Origin: Stenotrophomonas maltophilia
GTDB lineage: Bacteria > Pseudomonadota > Gammaproteobacteria > Xanthomonadales > Xanthomonadaceae
Direction: 5' to 3'
Assembly: GCF_002138415.1 (NCBI RefSeq)
Contig: NZ_CP015612.1
Location: 4,256,001 to 4,320,000, forward strand
Length of the DNA stretch: 64,000 nucleotides
The position numbers and the translations under genes were made by a program. Position 1 is the stretch's first letter. Every line of letters starts with the position of its first letter. Shown here in pieces: positions 46,478-54,863 of the stretch. The notes beneath the pieces are model-generated. The model was given only the letters and a program-made list of their open reading frames with translations. It ran no database searches and had not been told where the DNA came from.

Positions 46478-48907
46478 CTACTCCTGCGGATCGCGGGTGA
46501 TGTGGATGTCGGTCGGGGTCGACAGCGGAATGTTCCGCTCGGCCAGGATCTGCAACAGGCTGAAGTACAGGTCGCTGCGGGTGGCGTACACCTGCCGCGG
46601 GCTGGCCACGTACGCGAAGCTGTTGATGGTGATCTGGCCACCGGCAATGCTGTCGATGTAGACCGTCGGCGCCGGCTGCTTCAGCACGTTGGTGTGCGCG
46701 GTGTACGCATCCAGCAGCGCCTGCCGCAGATTGCCGACATCCGTGCTGGGTGGCACCGCGAACTGGATCTGGATGCGGCCCTGGTTGTTGCCCATCGTCA
46801 TGTTGCGCACGGTCTTGGTGACCAGCTCGGAGTTGGGCACGATCAACGTCGACTTGTCGCCCACCTGGATCTCGGTCGATCGCAGGCTGATGCGGCGGAT
46901 GTCGCCCTCCTGGTCGCCCAGCTTCACCCAGTCGCCGATCTTCACCGGCCGCTCGGCCAGCAGGATCAGGCCGGAAACAAAGTTCTGGGTGATCACCTGC
47001 AGGCCGAAACCGATACCCACCGACAGCGCGCTGACCAGCAATGCCAGCTTGCTCAGCTGCAGGCCCATCGCCGACAGCGCCCAGATCACCGCGATGATGA
47101 TGCCCACATAGCGGGCAACGGTACTCACCGAATTGCGCGCGCCCAGATCCAGCTCGGTCTTGGGCAGGTAGGTGTCGGTCAGCCAGCGCTGTACCAGCTG
47201 GGTAACGGCCAGGCCAGCCAGCAGCACCAGCACCGCCAGCACGATGCGCACCGGCTCCAGCTTGGTTCCGCCAATGTCGAATCCAGAGGTGAACAGCGAG
47301 GAGAAGCGCTCCACCACCGCGCCGATGTTGCCGAACGGTGCCACCAGCGCCAGCAGCGCGATCAGTACGACGATGGTGCGCAACGCCGCCGACAGCAGCA
47401 CGCCCGCCTGTTCCAGCCGCGATACGCTCAGGCCGGTGCTGAGCAGGATGGTCTGGCCCACCTTGCTGTCGGCGTTGAGCATCCACGTGCTTAGGTCATC
47501 GACGAACTTGAACAGCAGCGTCGCCGCCAGCACCACAATGCTGCCGCCGATCAGCTGCTGGTTCACGAACTTGGCGAAATTCAGGTAGCCCATCAACGTC
47601 GCGACGATGGCGGCCACCACCGTGACGTTGCCAGCCACGCGTGCCAATACCAGCCAGCTGCTGCGGCGCACCGGTGTGGCCGCGCCCACGCCATCGGCCT
47701 GCGCCTCCAGCTTGGCCTCGGCCTCGGCGGTCTGCCGCCGATGCAGGCGTGCCAGCGTCACCAGCATGGCCATGATCAGGCCGAGGTAGGTCAGCGCAAC
47801 CAGGCCATCCAGCGCCACCGTGGTGACGTCGCTGGTACGCGTGGCCTGATCGAGGGCGACCAGCACCGTGCTCAGCCAGGCCAGCGCCGCCGCGCCCCAC
47901 GCGTACTTGCGCAGCTTGAGTGCGGCGGTGTCATCCAGATTCAGCAACCGCCACGACGGACGCTTGGGAACCAGCAGGCAGGCGCTGAGCGCGGCGATGA
48001 AGGCAGCGCGGAAGGTCGCGGTTTCCAACCCATCGGCCACCACCTGCAGGCGCGGCGCGATGGCATCGATCGCATCAAGCGCTGCCATCAGCACAACCAC
48101 CGCACAGCCAGGCAGCAGCGTGCCCACCAGCAGCAGCCACATGGCCAGGCCGGAACGGCGCAGGCGACCGTCCGGCCCGCGCTCGGACTCCGCAAAGCGC
48201 CGCCCCAGCCTGCGCAGCCACAGCCGCAGCGGGAACATCATCACCAGCGCGGCCACCAGGCCCAGCAACGGCGTGCCCCAGCCATTGGCCCGGACGCCAG
48301 CGACAAACGTATCGCGCCCCTGCTCGGCCAACGGCGCGACGCGTGCGATATCGATCGGCAGGCGTTCGGCCACCTTGCTCCACAGTGCTGGAGACAACGG
48401 CGAGGCGACCTTCTTCCCCATGTCTTCGGCGCGTTGCGCAGTGCGCTGCTGGTCGATGTCGGCTGCCAGCTGCTGGGCACGCACGGCACTGGTCTTGGCC
48501 TGCGCTAAGGACGCGGCCAGGCCGTCGCGCTGCTTGTTGATGGTGCGCCGTTGTGCCGCCAGTTCAGGCGGCTCGGTGGTGCCTTCGGCAGGTGTGCCCA
48601 GCTGCGCCAGTTGTTCGTCGAGGCGAACCAGCTGTGGCTGCAGCTCCTTTTCCAGTGCCTCAGCATCCCGCCGCGCCTGCGAGGCATTCTCGGACAGCAT
48701 CGCCAGCGTCTCGATGGCGGCCGCATCACCACGCTTGCGGTCGACCTCCTTCAGCTTTGCATCGATACCTGCCAGCTGCTGCTTCGGCGTGGGCTCATCA
48801 TCCTGCGCCAGCACCGGCGCGGACAGCAGGAAGACGCTGCACAGCAGCAGGGCCAGCCAAGGGCCCCGTGCACGGATCGATCGCAGGAAAGAAGACACGC
48901 CAGCCAC
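46478..48907 (-). CDS. Large mechanosensitive channel (DUF3772 + MscS)
   Basis: 809 residues. A signal-peptide-like N-terminus (ARGPWLALLLCSVFLLSAPVLAQ) precedes a periplasmic coiled-coil region (residues ~35-165) of the DUF3772 type. Then come about ten membrane helices and a C-terminal MscS module with the pore helix QLSKLALLVSALSVGIGFGLQVITQNFVSGLILLAERPVKIGDWVKLG and the beta domain GDIRRISLRSTEIQVGDKSTLIVPNSELVTKTVRN. It should open under membrane tension, like the MscK/MscM group. The start is a GTG at 48907 and is uncertain. Confidence 0.92.
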   Translation of the reverse strand: MAGVSSFLRSIRARGPWLALLLCSVFLLSAPVLAQDDEPTPKQQLAGIDAKLKEVDRKRGDAAAIETLAMLSENASQARRDAEALEKELQPQLVRLDEQLAQLGTPAEGTTEPPELAAQRRTINKQRDGLAASLAQAKTSAVRAQQLAADIDQQRTAQRAEDMGKKVASPLSPALWSKVAERLPIDIARVAPLAEQGRDTFVAGVRANGWGTPLLGLVAALVMMFPLRLWLRRLGRRFAESERGPDGRLRRSGLAMWLLLVGTLLPGCAVVVLMAALDAIDAIAPRLQVVADGLETATFRAAFIAALSACLLVPKRPSWRLLNLDDTAALKLRKYAWGAAALAWLSTVLVALDQATRTSDVTTVALDGLVALTYLGLIMAMLVTLARLHRRQTAEAEAKLEAQADGVGAATPVRRSSWLVLARVAGNVTVVAAIVATLMGYLNFAKFVNQQLIGGSIVVLAATLLFKFVDDLSTWMLNADSKVGQTILLSTGLSVSRLEQAGVLLSAALRTIVVLIALLALVAPFGNIGAVVERFSSLFTSGFDIGGTKLEPVRIVLAVLVLLAGLAVTQLVQRWLTDTYLPKTELDLGARNSVSTVARYVGIIIAVIWALSAMGLQLSKLALLVSALSVGIGFGLQVITQNFVSGLILLAERPVKIGDWVKLGDQEGDIRRISLRSTEIQVGDKSTLIVPNSELVTKTVRNMTMGNNQGRIQIQFAVPPSTDVGNLRQALLDAYTAHTNVLKQPAPTVYIDSIAGGQITINSFAYVASPRQVYATRSDLYFSLLQILAERNIPLSTPTDIHITRDPQE

Positions 48908-48988
48908 ACCGGTTCGCGCGGACCACCGCGCCTGCGCGCGACTATACGGCAGAGGCGGTAAAGGACGGATGGGGGACGCGCAGCAGTA

Positions 48989-49237
48989 TCAGTACTTGAG
49001 GCGCAGCTCTTCCACGGTCGGCTGCTGCAGCGCGTACCAGTCCTGGAACTCTTCCTCGGTGATCTCATCGGGCGCGTACACCGCCACCGGGTGCCAGTCG
49101 TGGTCGGTCGGCAGCGGCTGCCGCGGGCCGGCACGCAGGCTGTAGGCCACGCCCTCGTAGTCGACCAGGTCGTCGACCTGCGGCCACTGTTCGCGTGCGA
49201 ACGCGGATTCACTCTTCAACAGGATCACCTGGTACAT
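48989..49237 (-). CDS. Small unknown protein
   Basis: 82 residues, acidic: MYQVILLKSESAFAREQWPQVDDLVDYEGVAYSLRAG...HDWHPVAVYAPDEITEEEFQDWYALQQPTVEELRLKY. No signal peptide or membrane segment. The start at 49237 is preceded by GGAGGTGCCG, a strong ribosome site, which supports it as a real gene. Function unknown; it precedes the MscS gene on the same strand. Confidence 0.75.
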   Translation of the reverse strand: MYQVILLKSESAFAREQWPQVDDLVDYEGVAYSLRAGPRQPLPTDHDWHPVAVYAPDEITEEEFQDWYALQQPTVEELRLKY

Positions 49238-49419
49238 CGGCACCTCCACCTCGGTTGGATCAGGAAAACACGGCGCTGGCGGCAGGATACCGCCACGCCG
49301 GTGACAACGGGCGCTCCGCCGGGGCGACGGAACGTTCTGGACACGGCCATCGCCCCGGCTTCACCCGCCCATGGCAAGGCCATCGGCATCGTGGAGGCCC
49401 ACCCCTGCCACGACCGCCG

Positions 49420-49914
49420 ATGACCGAGCACCCGCCGCTGAAGACCGTCGCCGACCTCAAGCTGCCCCGCTACCTGGGCACCTGGTACGAGATCGCACGC
49501 CTGCCGATGCGCCATGAACCGGAAGGCTGCACCGACGTGTCGGCGCACTACACCCTGCTCGACAACGGCAACGTCGGCGTCACCAATCGCTGCCGTATGG
49601 ACGGCGAGGTTGAGGAAGCCACCGGCGAGGCCTGCGCCGTCGACAACGACAGTGCGCGCCTGGAGGTGAGCTTCCTGCCCAAGGGCCTGCGCTGGTTGCC
49701 ATTCGCCAAGGGCGACTACTGGGTGATCCAGGTCGCTCCGGACTACAGCGTGTCGCTGGTCGGCAGCCCGGACCGCAAGTACCTGTGGCTGCTGGCGCGC
49801 GAGCCGCGCCTGGACGCGACCGTGCAGGACCATTATCTGGCGACTGCCCGCCTGCAGGGCTTCGATCTGTCCGAACTGATCCAGACCCCGCATACCGGCC
49901 GTCCCACCGCCTGA
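49420..49914 (+). CDS. Lipocalin (Blc family)
   Basis: 164 residues. It has the lipocalin motif 1 YLGTWYEIARLPMRHEPEGCTDVSAHYTLLDNGNVGVTNRC, the Blc-type WVIQVAPDYSVSLVGSPDRKYLWLLARE and the C-terminal helix region LATARLQGFDLSEL. Unlike E. coli Blc it has no signal peptide or lipobox from this start, so it may be cytoplasmic. Blc proteins bind lipids such as lysophospholipids. It is 13 bases before the FAD oxidoreductase gene, suggesting an operon. Confidence 0.9.
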   Translation: MTEHPPLKTVADLKLPRYLGTWYEIARLPMRHEPEGCTDVSAHYTLLDNGNVGVTNRCRMDGEVEEATGEACAVDNDSARLEVSFLPKGLRWLPFAKGDYWVIQVAPDYSVSLVGSPDRKYLWLLAREPRLDATVQDHYLATARLQGFDLSELIQTPHTGRPTA

Positions 49915-49927
49915 GCAGCACACGGCC

Positions 49928-51136
49928 ATGGACCTGAAGAGCGGTTACCCCTGGTGGGCGGTACGCAATGGATTGATCCAGGCGTTTCCGCCATTGGAAA
50001 AGGACCTGCGCTGCGACGTGCTGGTGGTCGGTGGGGGCATCACCGGTGCGCTGATTGCCGACGAGCTGTCCCGGCATGGCCACGACGTGGCAGTGATCGA
50101 GCAGCGCGACATCGGCTGGGGCAGCTCGGCCGCGAGCACCGCGCTGCTGCAGTATGAGATCGACACCCATCTGCTGGAACTGGCCCAGCGCTATGGCAAC
50201 GATGCTGCCGCTCTGGCCTACCATGCCTGCGCCGAGGCGATCCCGGCATTGGGCGAAGTGGCGCGCGGGCTGAAGGAGGTGGACTTCCGGCAGATGGACA
50301 GCCTGTACCTGGCCAGCCGGCGGCGCGACGTGCCGCGCCTGATGGCTGAAGGAGCTGCACGCCGTGATATTGGACTGGACGCGCGTTGGCTGGACCGCGA
50401 AGCCCTGCGCGAACGCTTCGACGTGGATGCCGGCGGCGCCCTGTTGACCCGCCAGGCGGCGCGGGTCGATCCCTACTGCCTCACCTACGGCCTGCTCAAA
50501 CGAGTGCGCCGTCGCGGCGGCCATGTGCACGACCGCACCGTGCTGCACACGCTCAAGCCTGGCGCGCAGGGCGTAACCGCGATGACCGAGGCCGGCGCCA
50601 CGGTCCGTGCCCGCCACGTGGTCCTGGCCATGGGCTACGCCAACCAGCGTTGGCTTGAACAGCGGGTCGCGCGCAACCGCAGCAGCTACGCCTTCATCAC
50701 CGACCCGATCGATGCGGACACGCTGGGCCGGCTGCAACGCACGATGGTGTGGGAGAGCGCACGCCCGTACCTGTACCTGCGCGCCACCGGCGACCGCCGC
50801 CTGCTGGTCGGCGGGCTGGACGACGCCATCGATATCCCGGCCCGCCGCGACCGGCGCGTGCAGCGCAAGGCCGACAAGCTGATGAAACAGCTGCTGCATT
50901 GGTTCCCGCGGTTGGACCCGGTGCCGGCCTTCTCCTGGGCCGGGACTTTTGCCGAGACGGCGGACGGCCTGCCGTTCTTCGGCCCCCACGCGCAGTGGGG
51001 CCCGCGGGTGCATTTCGCCATGGCCTACGGCGGCAACGGCATCACCTATTCGATGATCGGCGCCCAGCTGCTGCGGGTCCGGATCGAGCGCCGCAGGCAT
51101 GCTCTGGAAGGGCTGTTCGGGTTCGAGCGGTTGTGA
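49928..51136 (+). CDS. FAD-dependent oxidoreductase (DAO superfamily)
   Basis: 402 residues. The dinucleotide motif is DVLVVGGGITGALIADELSRHGHDVAVIE (residues ~29-57). The C-terminal FAD loop is GLPFFGPHAQWGPRVHFAMAYGGNGITYSMIGAQ. This layout matches glycine oxidase/D-amino-acid dehydrogenase relatives; the substrate cannot be told. The N-terminal SGYPWWAVRNGL segment is typical of a subgroup with unknown substrate. Co-transcription with the lipocalin gene is likely. Confidence 0.88.
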   Translation: MDLKSGYPWWAVRNGLIQAFPPLEKDLRCDVLVVGGGITGALIADELSRHGHDVAVIEQRDIGWGSSAASTALLQYEIDTHLLELAQRYGNDAAALAYHACAEAIPALGEVARGLKEVDFRQMDSLYLASRRRDVPRLMAEGAARRDIGLDARWLDREALRERFDVDAGGALLTRQAARVDPYCLTYGLLKRVRRRGGHVHDRTVLHTLKPGAQGVTAMTEAGATVRARHVVLAMGYANQRWLEQRVARNRSSYAFITDPIDADTLGRLQRTMVWESARPYLYLRATGDRRLLVGGLDDAIDIPARRDRRVQRKADKLMKQLLHWFPRLDPVPAFSWAGTFAETADGLPFFGPHAQWGPRVHFAMAYGGNGITYSMIGAQLLRVRIERRRHALEGLFGFERL

Positions 51137-51139
51137 CCT

Positions 51140-51164
51140 GCAGCCAGGCATGGCCTGGCTCTAC
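51140..51164. repeat. SMAG-type REP
   Basis: GCCAGGCATGGCCTGGC followed by TCTAC, the same type as at 12785-12807, directly after the FAD oxidoreductase gene. Confidence 0.85.
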
Positions 51165-51262
51165 CCCAATCCGGCGCCGACAGGCATCATTCAAGCAGCC
51201 CCTGCTAGCGTCGGCCTGTACCGCCGCGTGTTGCGTGGCCACCTGTCCGTTGGAGCGCTGTC

Positions 51263-51745
51263 ATGATCCGCCCCCTGACCCTGCTGCTGTGCCTGGCCCT
51301 GCCGGGAACCGTGCTGGCCCAGTCCGCTGCCGGCGCGACCGCGCCGCAGGCGACCGGGCTGGATCTGTCGCTGCCGCAGGCACCGATGCGCTATCTGAAT
51401 GACCCGACCCTGCAGCAGGACCCGCCGGGCACCTACTACGGCGACAAGAGCGGCCCGCGCGTGCACGACGACGCCAGGATCGCCGACGTGACCGACGACA
51501 AGGTCAAGGTGTCCGGCAGCTTCACTACCGGCATCGGTTATTCCAAGAACGGTGGCAACAGCCACTACAACGCCGCCACGCTGAACCTGAGCAAGAACTA
51601 CACCACCGATGAGGGCAAGACCCACGGGGTCAACGTCAACATCCACGTGAGCGAAGGCAAGGGCCCGGGCTTCTTCGGCCCGTATGGCGGCTACTACGGC
51701 CGCGGCCCGGGTTATTGGGATTACCCGCCGCCGTTTGGCTGGTAA
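51263..51745 (+). CDS. Secreted protein of unknown function
   Basis: 160 residues with signal peptide MIRPLTLLLCLALPGTVLAQ. The mature part has TTGIGYSKNGGNSHYNAATLNLSKNYTTDEGKTHGVNVNIHVSEGKG, a beta-rich pattern, and a Gly/Tyr/Pro-rich C-terminus (GPYGGYYGRGPGYWDYPPPFGW). I do not recognise a named family. The start has GGAG nine bases upstream. It is the last conserved-looking gene before the insert at 51.75 kb. Confidence 0.8.
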   Translation: MIRPLTLLLCLALPGTVLAQSAAGATAPQATGLDLSLPQAPMRYLNDPTLQQDPPGTYYGDKSGPRVHDDARIADVTDDKVKVSGSFTTGIGYSKNGGNSHYNAATLNLSKNYTTDEGKTHGVNVNIHVSEGKGPGFFGPYGGYYGRGPGYWDYPPPFGW

Positions 51746-51778
51746 GCGCCGACCCATCGATCAGGACATCCCTCGGCT

Positions 51779-51804
51779 GGTAGGTGTCGACCTTGGTCGA
51801 CACG
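51779..51804. repeat. SMAG-type REP at the left border of the insert
   Basis: GGTAGGTGTCGACCTTGGTC followed by GACAC; the same sequence occurs at 58651-58675 on the far side of the four-gene module. Confidence 0.9.
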
Positions 51805-51901
51805 CTCTGGGTTGCACGCAACCCAGGCCGTCATCACCCGCACCTGTGAATCTAAATGCGCAGTGAGCGATAAGGGCAAGGCAGACCACCAACGCCATTA
51901 A

Positions 51902-52108
51902 TTTGACGGCGATGGATTTGCTCTGGGTTGTATTGCAAATCTGCGCGGCTCAGGTCATCGTCACCATCAGGGGCTCGCCAGAAGCTGGGCGAGGTTGGAC
52001 GAAGTACCGTACAAGGAAGCACGGCTCAATGAGTATTGGACTCGGCATCGCGAGGCCGCATGTCACACGCTGGTTGTTGCGTCAGCGGCAGAAGAGCCAT
52101 TCGCGTAA
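51902..52108 (+). pseudogene. Possible gene remnant upstream of the WYL regulator
   Basis: Within the 590-base gap 51746-52335, one frame reads without stop for 68 codons and looks protein-like near its end (SWARLDEVPYKEARLNEYW, then VVASAAEEPFA and TAA). It lacks an ATG and an in-frame TAA lies just before it, so it is best read as the 3' remnant of a lost gene. I cannot name the family. The rest of the gap holds the REP above and the operator at 52266; nothing else was seen. Confidence 0.35.
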
Positions 52109-52265
52109 GAAGCATTGTCGCTTTTCGACCGGCACCGCCCCCCTCGATTTCCAGTTTAGCCGACCGCCGTCTGCGGCGTCTTTGCTGACACGATCAATAC
52201 AAGCCTTCGAATGGCGGGCGATTTCCCCGCCGAAGCAGCCCGGCGTCGCACCGGCTTCTGTGGCG

Positions 52266-52284
52266 TGCGACAGGTTGTGTCGCA
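52266..52284. promoter_or_regulatory. Palindromic operator upstream of the WYL regulator
   Basis: TGCGACAGGTTGTGTCGCA is a perfect 7-5-7 inverted repeat, 51 bases before the regulator start. A near-identical site (AGCGACAGGATGTGTCGCA) is at 58137-58155. WYL regulators of defence loci usually bind such sites in front of their own gene as dimers, so autoregulation is likely. Confidence 0.7.
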
Positions 52285-52335
52285 TTCATCGATCAAGCTC
52301 AAGGCAACGGCGTCGCTGAACGTCGCACTATCGCC

Positions 52336-53391
52336 ATGAGCGTCGATCAGAAAATGAGCTCCCGCAAGAAGAAAGACCCAACACGACGCAACGTCGTGCT
52401 GCTACGTCTGATTCCCCGTTACCCCGCAAGCATCTCGACGGTGCAGCTGCGTGATGCGCTGCTTCAGGAGGATCCTGACTTCGATATCAGCCCACGCTCA
52501 TTGCAGCGCGACCTGGAAGGAATGCTCAATGGCCGTTTCAACCTCATGTGTTCGAAGGACCACGAGGACGCAGCCATCAGGCGGAAAAGGCCCTATCGCT
52601 GGTCATACGAGCCGCATGCGCGAGCAGGAGCTCCAGTAATGAGCTCGGCTGAAGCACTGGCCCTTTGCCTGTCCGAGAATCACCTGCGGCACGTTCTTCC
52701 CCCTGATGTCATGGCCCTGCTCGGGCCGCACTTCTCGGATGCACACTCTCGTATCAATGGCCAGATATCGGGTGGTCACGGACGCTGGGCCCAGCGAGTA
52801 CGCAGCATACCCAATGGCAAGTCGCTGCTGCCCGCGGTGGTGGATGGAACCGTCTGGAACACGGTAGCCGAGGCACTGCTGCATCAACGCCAGCTACAAG
52901 TAGATTATCTCAGTCGCACAAAAGGCGAGAGCAAACGCATGACCCTTCATCCCAAGGGTCTCGTTTCGCGCGGACCAGCAAGCTATCTGATAGCAAGCGT
53001 GTCCGGCTACCAGGATGTACGCCACTTTGCACTGCATCGCATCGCTCAGGCGTCGCTTCTGGATATTCGCTCCGATGATGATGGGTTCGAGATGGACCAC
53101 TATCTGCCTGGTGCAGCTTTCACACCGCGGCAAGGCTCGGGAAACATCGAACTGATTGCCGACATCCATCCTCAGCTTGCTTGGACGCTGCGGGAAACAC
53201 CACTGTGCGAAGACCAGCATCTTGAAGCGCTGGAGGCTACGGACTGGGTTCGTCTCCACGCGCACCTGCCAGACGACCAGGAGAATTTCTGGTGGCTGTA
53301 CAGCCTGGGGGACAACATCCGGGTCCTTCAGCCCAGTGGGCTTCGCGAAGCCATTCTTGACCGTAACCAACGCGTCATTTCCCTTTACTGA
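52336..53391 (+). CDS. WYL-domain transcriptional regulator of the island (BrxR/CapW-like layout)
   Basis: 351 residues. An N-terminal winged helix (residues ~15-95: LLRLIPRYPASISTVQLRDALLQEDPDFDISPRSLQRDLEGML) is followed by a WYL domain (~185-245) with RQLQVDYLSRTKGESKRMTLHPKGLVSRGPASYLIASVSG and HFALHRIAQASLL, and a C-terminal WCX-like region. The length and HPKGLVSRGPASYLIA pattern fit regulators that sit in front of anti-phage loci and repress them until infection. It is first in a rightward module, with a palindromic site upstream. It is less GC-rich than the core genes. Confidence 0.88.
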   Translation: MSVDQKMSSRKKKDPTRRNVVLLRLIPRYPASISTVQLRDALLQEDPDFDISPRSLQRDLEGMLNGRFNLMCSKDHEDAAIRRKRPYRWSYEPHARAGAPVMSSAEALALCLSENHLRHVLPPDVMALLGPHFSDAHSRINGQISGGHGRWAQRVRSIPNGKSLLPAVVDGTVWNTVAEALLHQRQLQVDYLSRTKGESKRMTLHPKGLVSRGPASYLIASVSGYQDVRHFALHRIAQASLLDIRSDDDGFEMDHYLPGAAFTPRQGSGNIELIADIHPQLAWTLRETPLCEDQHLEALEATDWVRLHAHLPDDQENFWWLYSLGDNIRVLQPSGLREAILDRNQRVISLY

Positions 53392-53395
53392 TCAT

Positions 53396-53411
53396 TGTGC
53401 GATCCCGCACA
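53396..53411. promoter_or_regulatory. Second palindrome, between regulator and gene 2
   Basis: TGTGCGATCCCGCACA is a perfect 6-4-6 inverted repeat starting five bases after the regulator stop and 29 before the next start. It could be an operator or a small stem that uncouples the two genes. It differs from the GCGACA-N5-TGTCGC sites. Confidence 0.5.
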
Positions 53412-53439
53412 GAGCATGCTGATTACCGAGAGAAATTCC

Positions 53440-54855
53440 ATGGAAGATCAAACCAGAAAAGCAGTCCCGGCCGCTGTCAGCGTCTGTCCAATCTGGACGG
53501 GAGCCGCTGCCGAGAAGGTCGGCCAGATGATCCACCAGATCGATCAGAGCACCACGCTCATGCAACGAATTGCTTCGACCGCCCAGAATAAAGCGATCAA
53601 AGGCGGATTTGCGGCCGAAGGGTGGCATGCCGAAACGTTCAATCTTGATGCGATCCTGAAAGACAAGGATGTCCGTGCGTTCACCGACACGTTCAGCAAC
53701 AGCCCACTGCCACGCAATCACACGACCCACGATATCGTTGTGATGAAAGGGGATGAGCAGCTGCTGGGTGCGCAGCTCAAGTACTTCAAAGATGCTGATG
53801 CAACCCAGAAAGCCTTCCGCTCAAGCAAGGACGGCATTCATCGTTACCAGGACAGCGATCTGTTCGTCGGGCCATCTGACCAGATAGAAGGTATCCGTCA
53901 GTCTGCCCAGCGCGACGTGTTGAAGAACCAGCAGACGCGTCCCGCCGTGTCCGAGGCTGCGGCCAAGGTCCGCGACAGAACTGCAGGCAGTATGGAGGTC
54001 GATGGAGCCGCCTCAACTCCACTCAGCAAACGCGATGCCGAACAGCTCGGCACCGGTAGCGCAGAGGGGAAAGCTGCTCACAAACAGATGCAGGATGGCT
54101 ACCTGAACAAGGCGACGCTGCAGCAGAGCATCCGTGCCGCCGGCTCCGCCGCACTGGTTACCACGGTGATCGCCGGCAGCATCAACACCTTCCAGCACCT
54201 GCAGCACGTCCGCGACGGAAAGATCACTACCGAACAAGCCGTACACCGGATCCTGCAGAACACCGTCATCGCCGCTGGCGATGCGGCGCTCAAAGCCGGC
54301 ACGGCGACCGCAAGCGTTGCACTGGCCACCCGCGCCATGCCGGCCCTGTTTGCAGGCGCAGGCTTCAACAGCGTCCTTGCCCGCGGTGGTGTCGCCGGCG
54401 CGGCAGTGTGCGCCGTCGACTTGGTCCAGTGCCTGGTGATGGTCGGGGTTGGTCGCATGACGTTTGCAGAGCTGGAGACACGGACCGGCACCAACATCCT
54501 GCAGACCAGCGCGGGCGTCCTGGGCTCCTCCATCGGCGCGACGCTGGGCATGGTGGGCGGGCCACCGGGTGCCCTTGTCGGCGGCATCATCGGCGGCATC
54601 ATTGCCTCGATGGCAATGACCATCGCCGTGGACAACCACGTCGAAAAAGCATTCCGCTTGACGCTGGAAGGAACCCGCGAGGTCGTTGAGAACGGGCTGT
54701 CAATGCAGCAATCCCTTGAGCTGCTGCAGGAATCCCAACTGTTCTATGCCGATTTCCACAAGGGGCTGGTGCTCTCTGAAAAGCACTTCGTAGGGCAGAT
54801 AACGACCCTGCAAGCCCAAAGTCGTCAACTTCGCGAAAAACTCAACCGTCTGTAA
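53440..54855 (+). CDS. Glycine-zipper membrane protein with possible PD-(D/E)XK-like N-terminal domain
   Basis: 471 residues. The N-terminal ~150 residues contain GGFAAEGWHAETFNLDA (Glu65), HTTHDIVVMKGDEQLLGAQLKYFKDA (Asp98, then Gln112-Leu-Lys114) and DLFVGPSDQI. The order E...D...QxK resembles the QxK variant of the restriction-endonuclease fold. A helical linker with a hydrophobic stretch (RAAGSAALVTTVIAGSI) follows. The region 355-395 is a glycine zipper (GVLGSSIGATLGMVGG...GALVGGIIGGIIASMAM) expected to insert in membranes. The end is helical. Nuclease activity is inference from motif spacing. The start MEDQTRK is preferred over an upstream ATG at 53416. The next gene follows 8 bases after the stop. 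Confidence 0.75.
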   Translation: MEDQTRKAVPAAVSVCPIWTGAAAEKVGQMIHQIDQSTTLMQRIASTAQNKAIKGGFAAEGWHAETFNLDAILKDKDVRAFTDTFSNSPLPRNHTTHDIVVMKGDEQLLGAQLKYFKDADATQKAFRSSKDGIHRYQDSDLFVGPSDQIEGIRQSAQRDVLKNQQTRPAVSEAAAKVRDRTAGSMEVDGAASTPLSKRDAEQLGTGSAEGKAAHKQMQDGYLNKATLQQSIRAAGSAALVTTVIAGSINTFQHLQHVRDGKITTEQAVHRILQNTVIAAGDAALKAGTATASVALATRAMPALFAGAGFNSVLARGGVAGAAVCAVDLVQCLVMVGVGRMTFAELETRTGTNILQTSAGVLGSSIGATLGMVGGPPGALVGGIIGGIIASMAMTIAVDNHVEKAFRLTLEGTREVVENGLSMQQSLELLQESQLFYADFHKGLVLSEKHFVGQITTLQAQSRQLREKLNRL

Positions 54856-54863
54856 GGCCAGCC

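Noticed and set aside
51903..52319. 138-codon open frame upstream of the WYL regulator
   Set aside because: Ser/Arg/His-rich translation, no ribosome site, and it overlaps the operator palindrome; the alternative 51902-52108 frame looks more protein-like but lacks a start.
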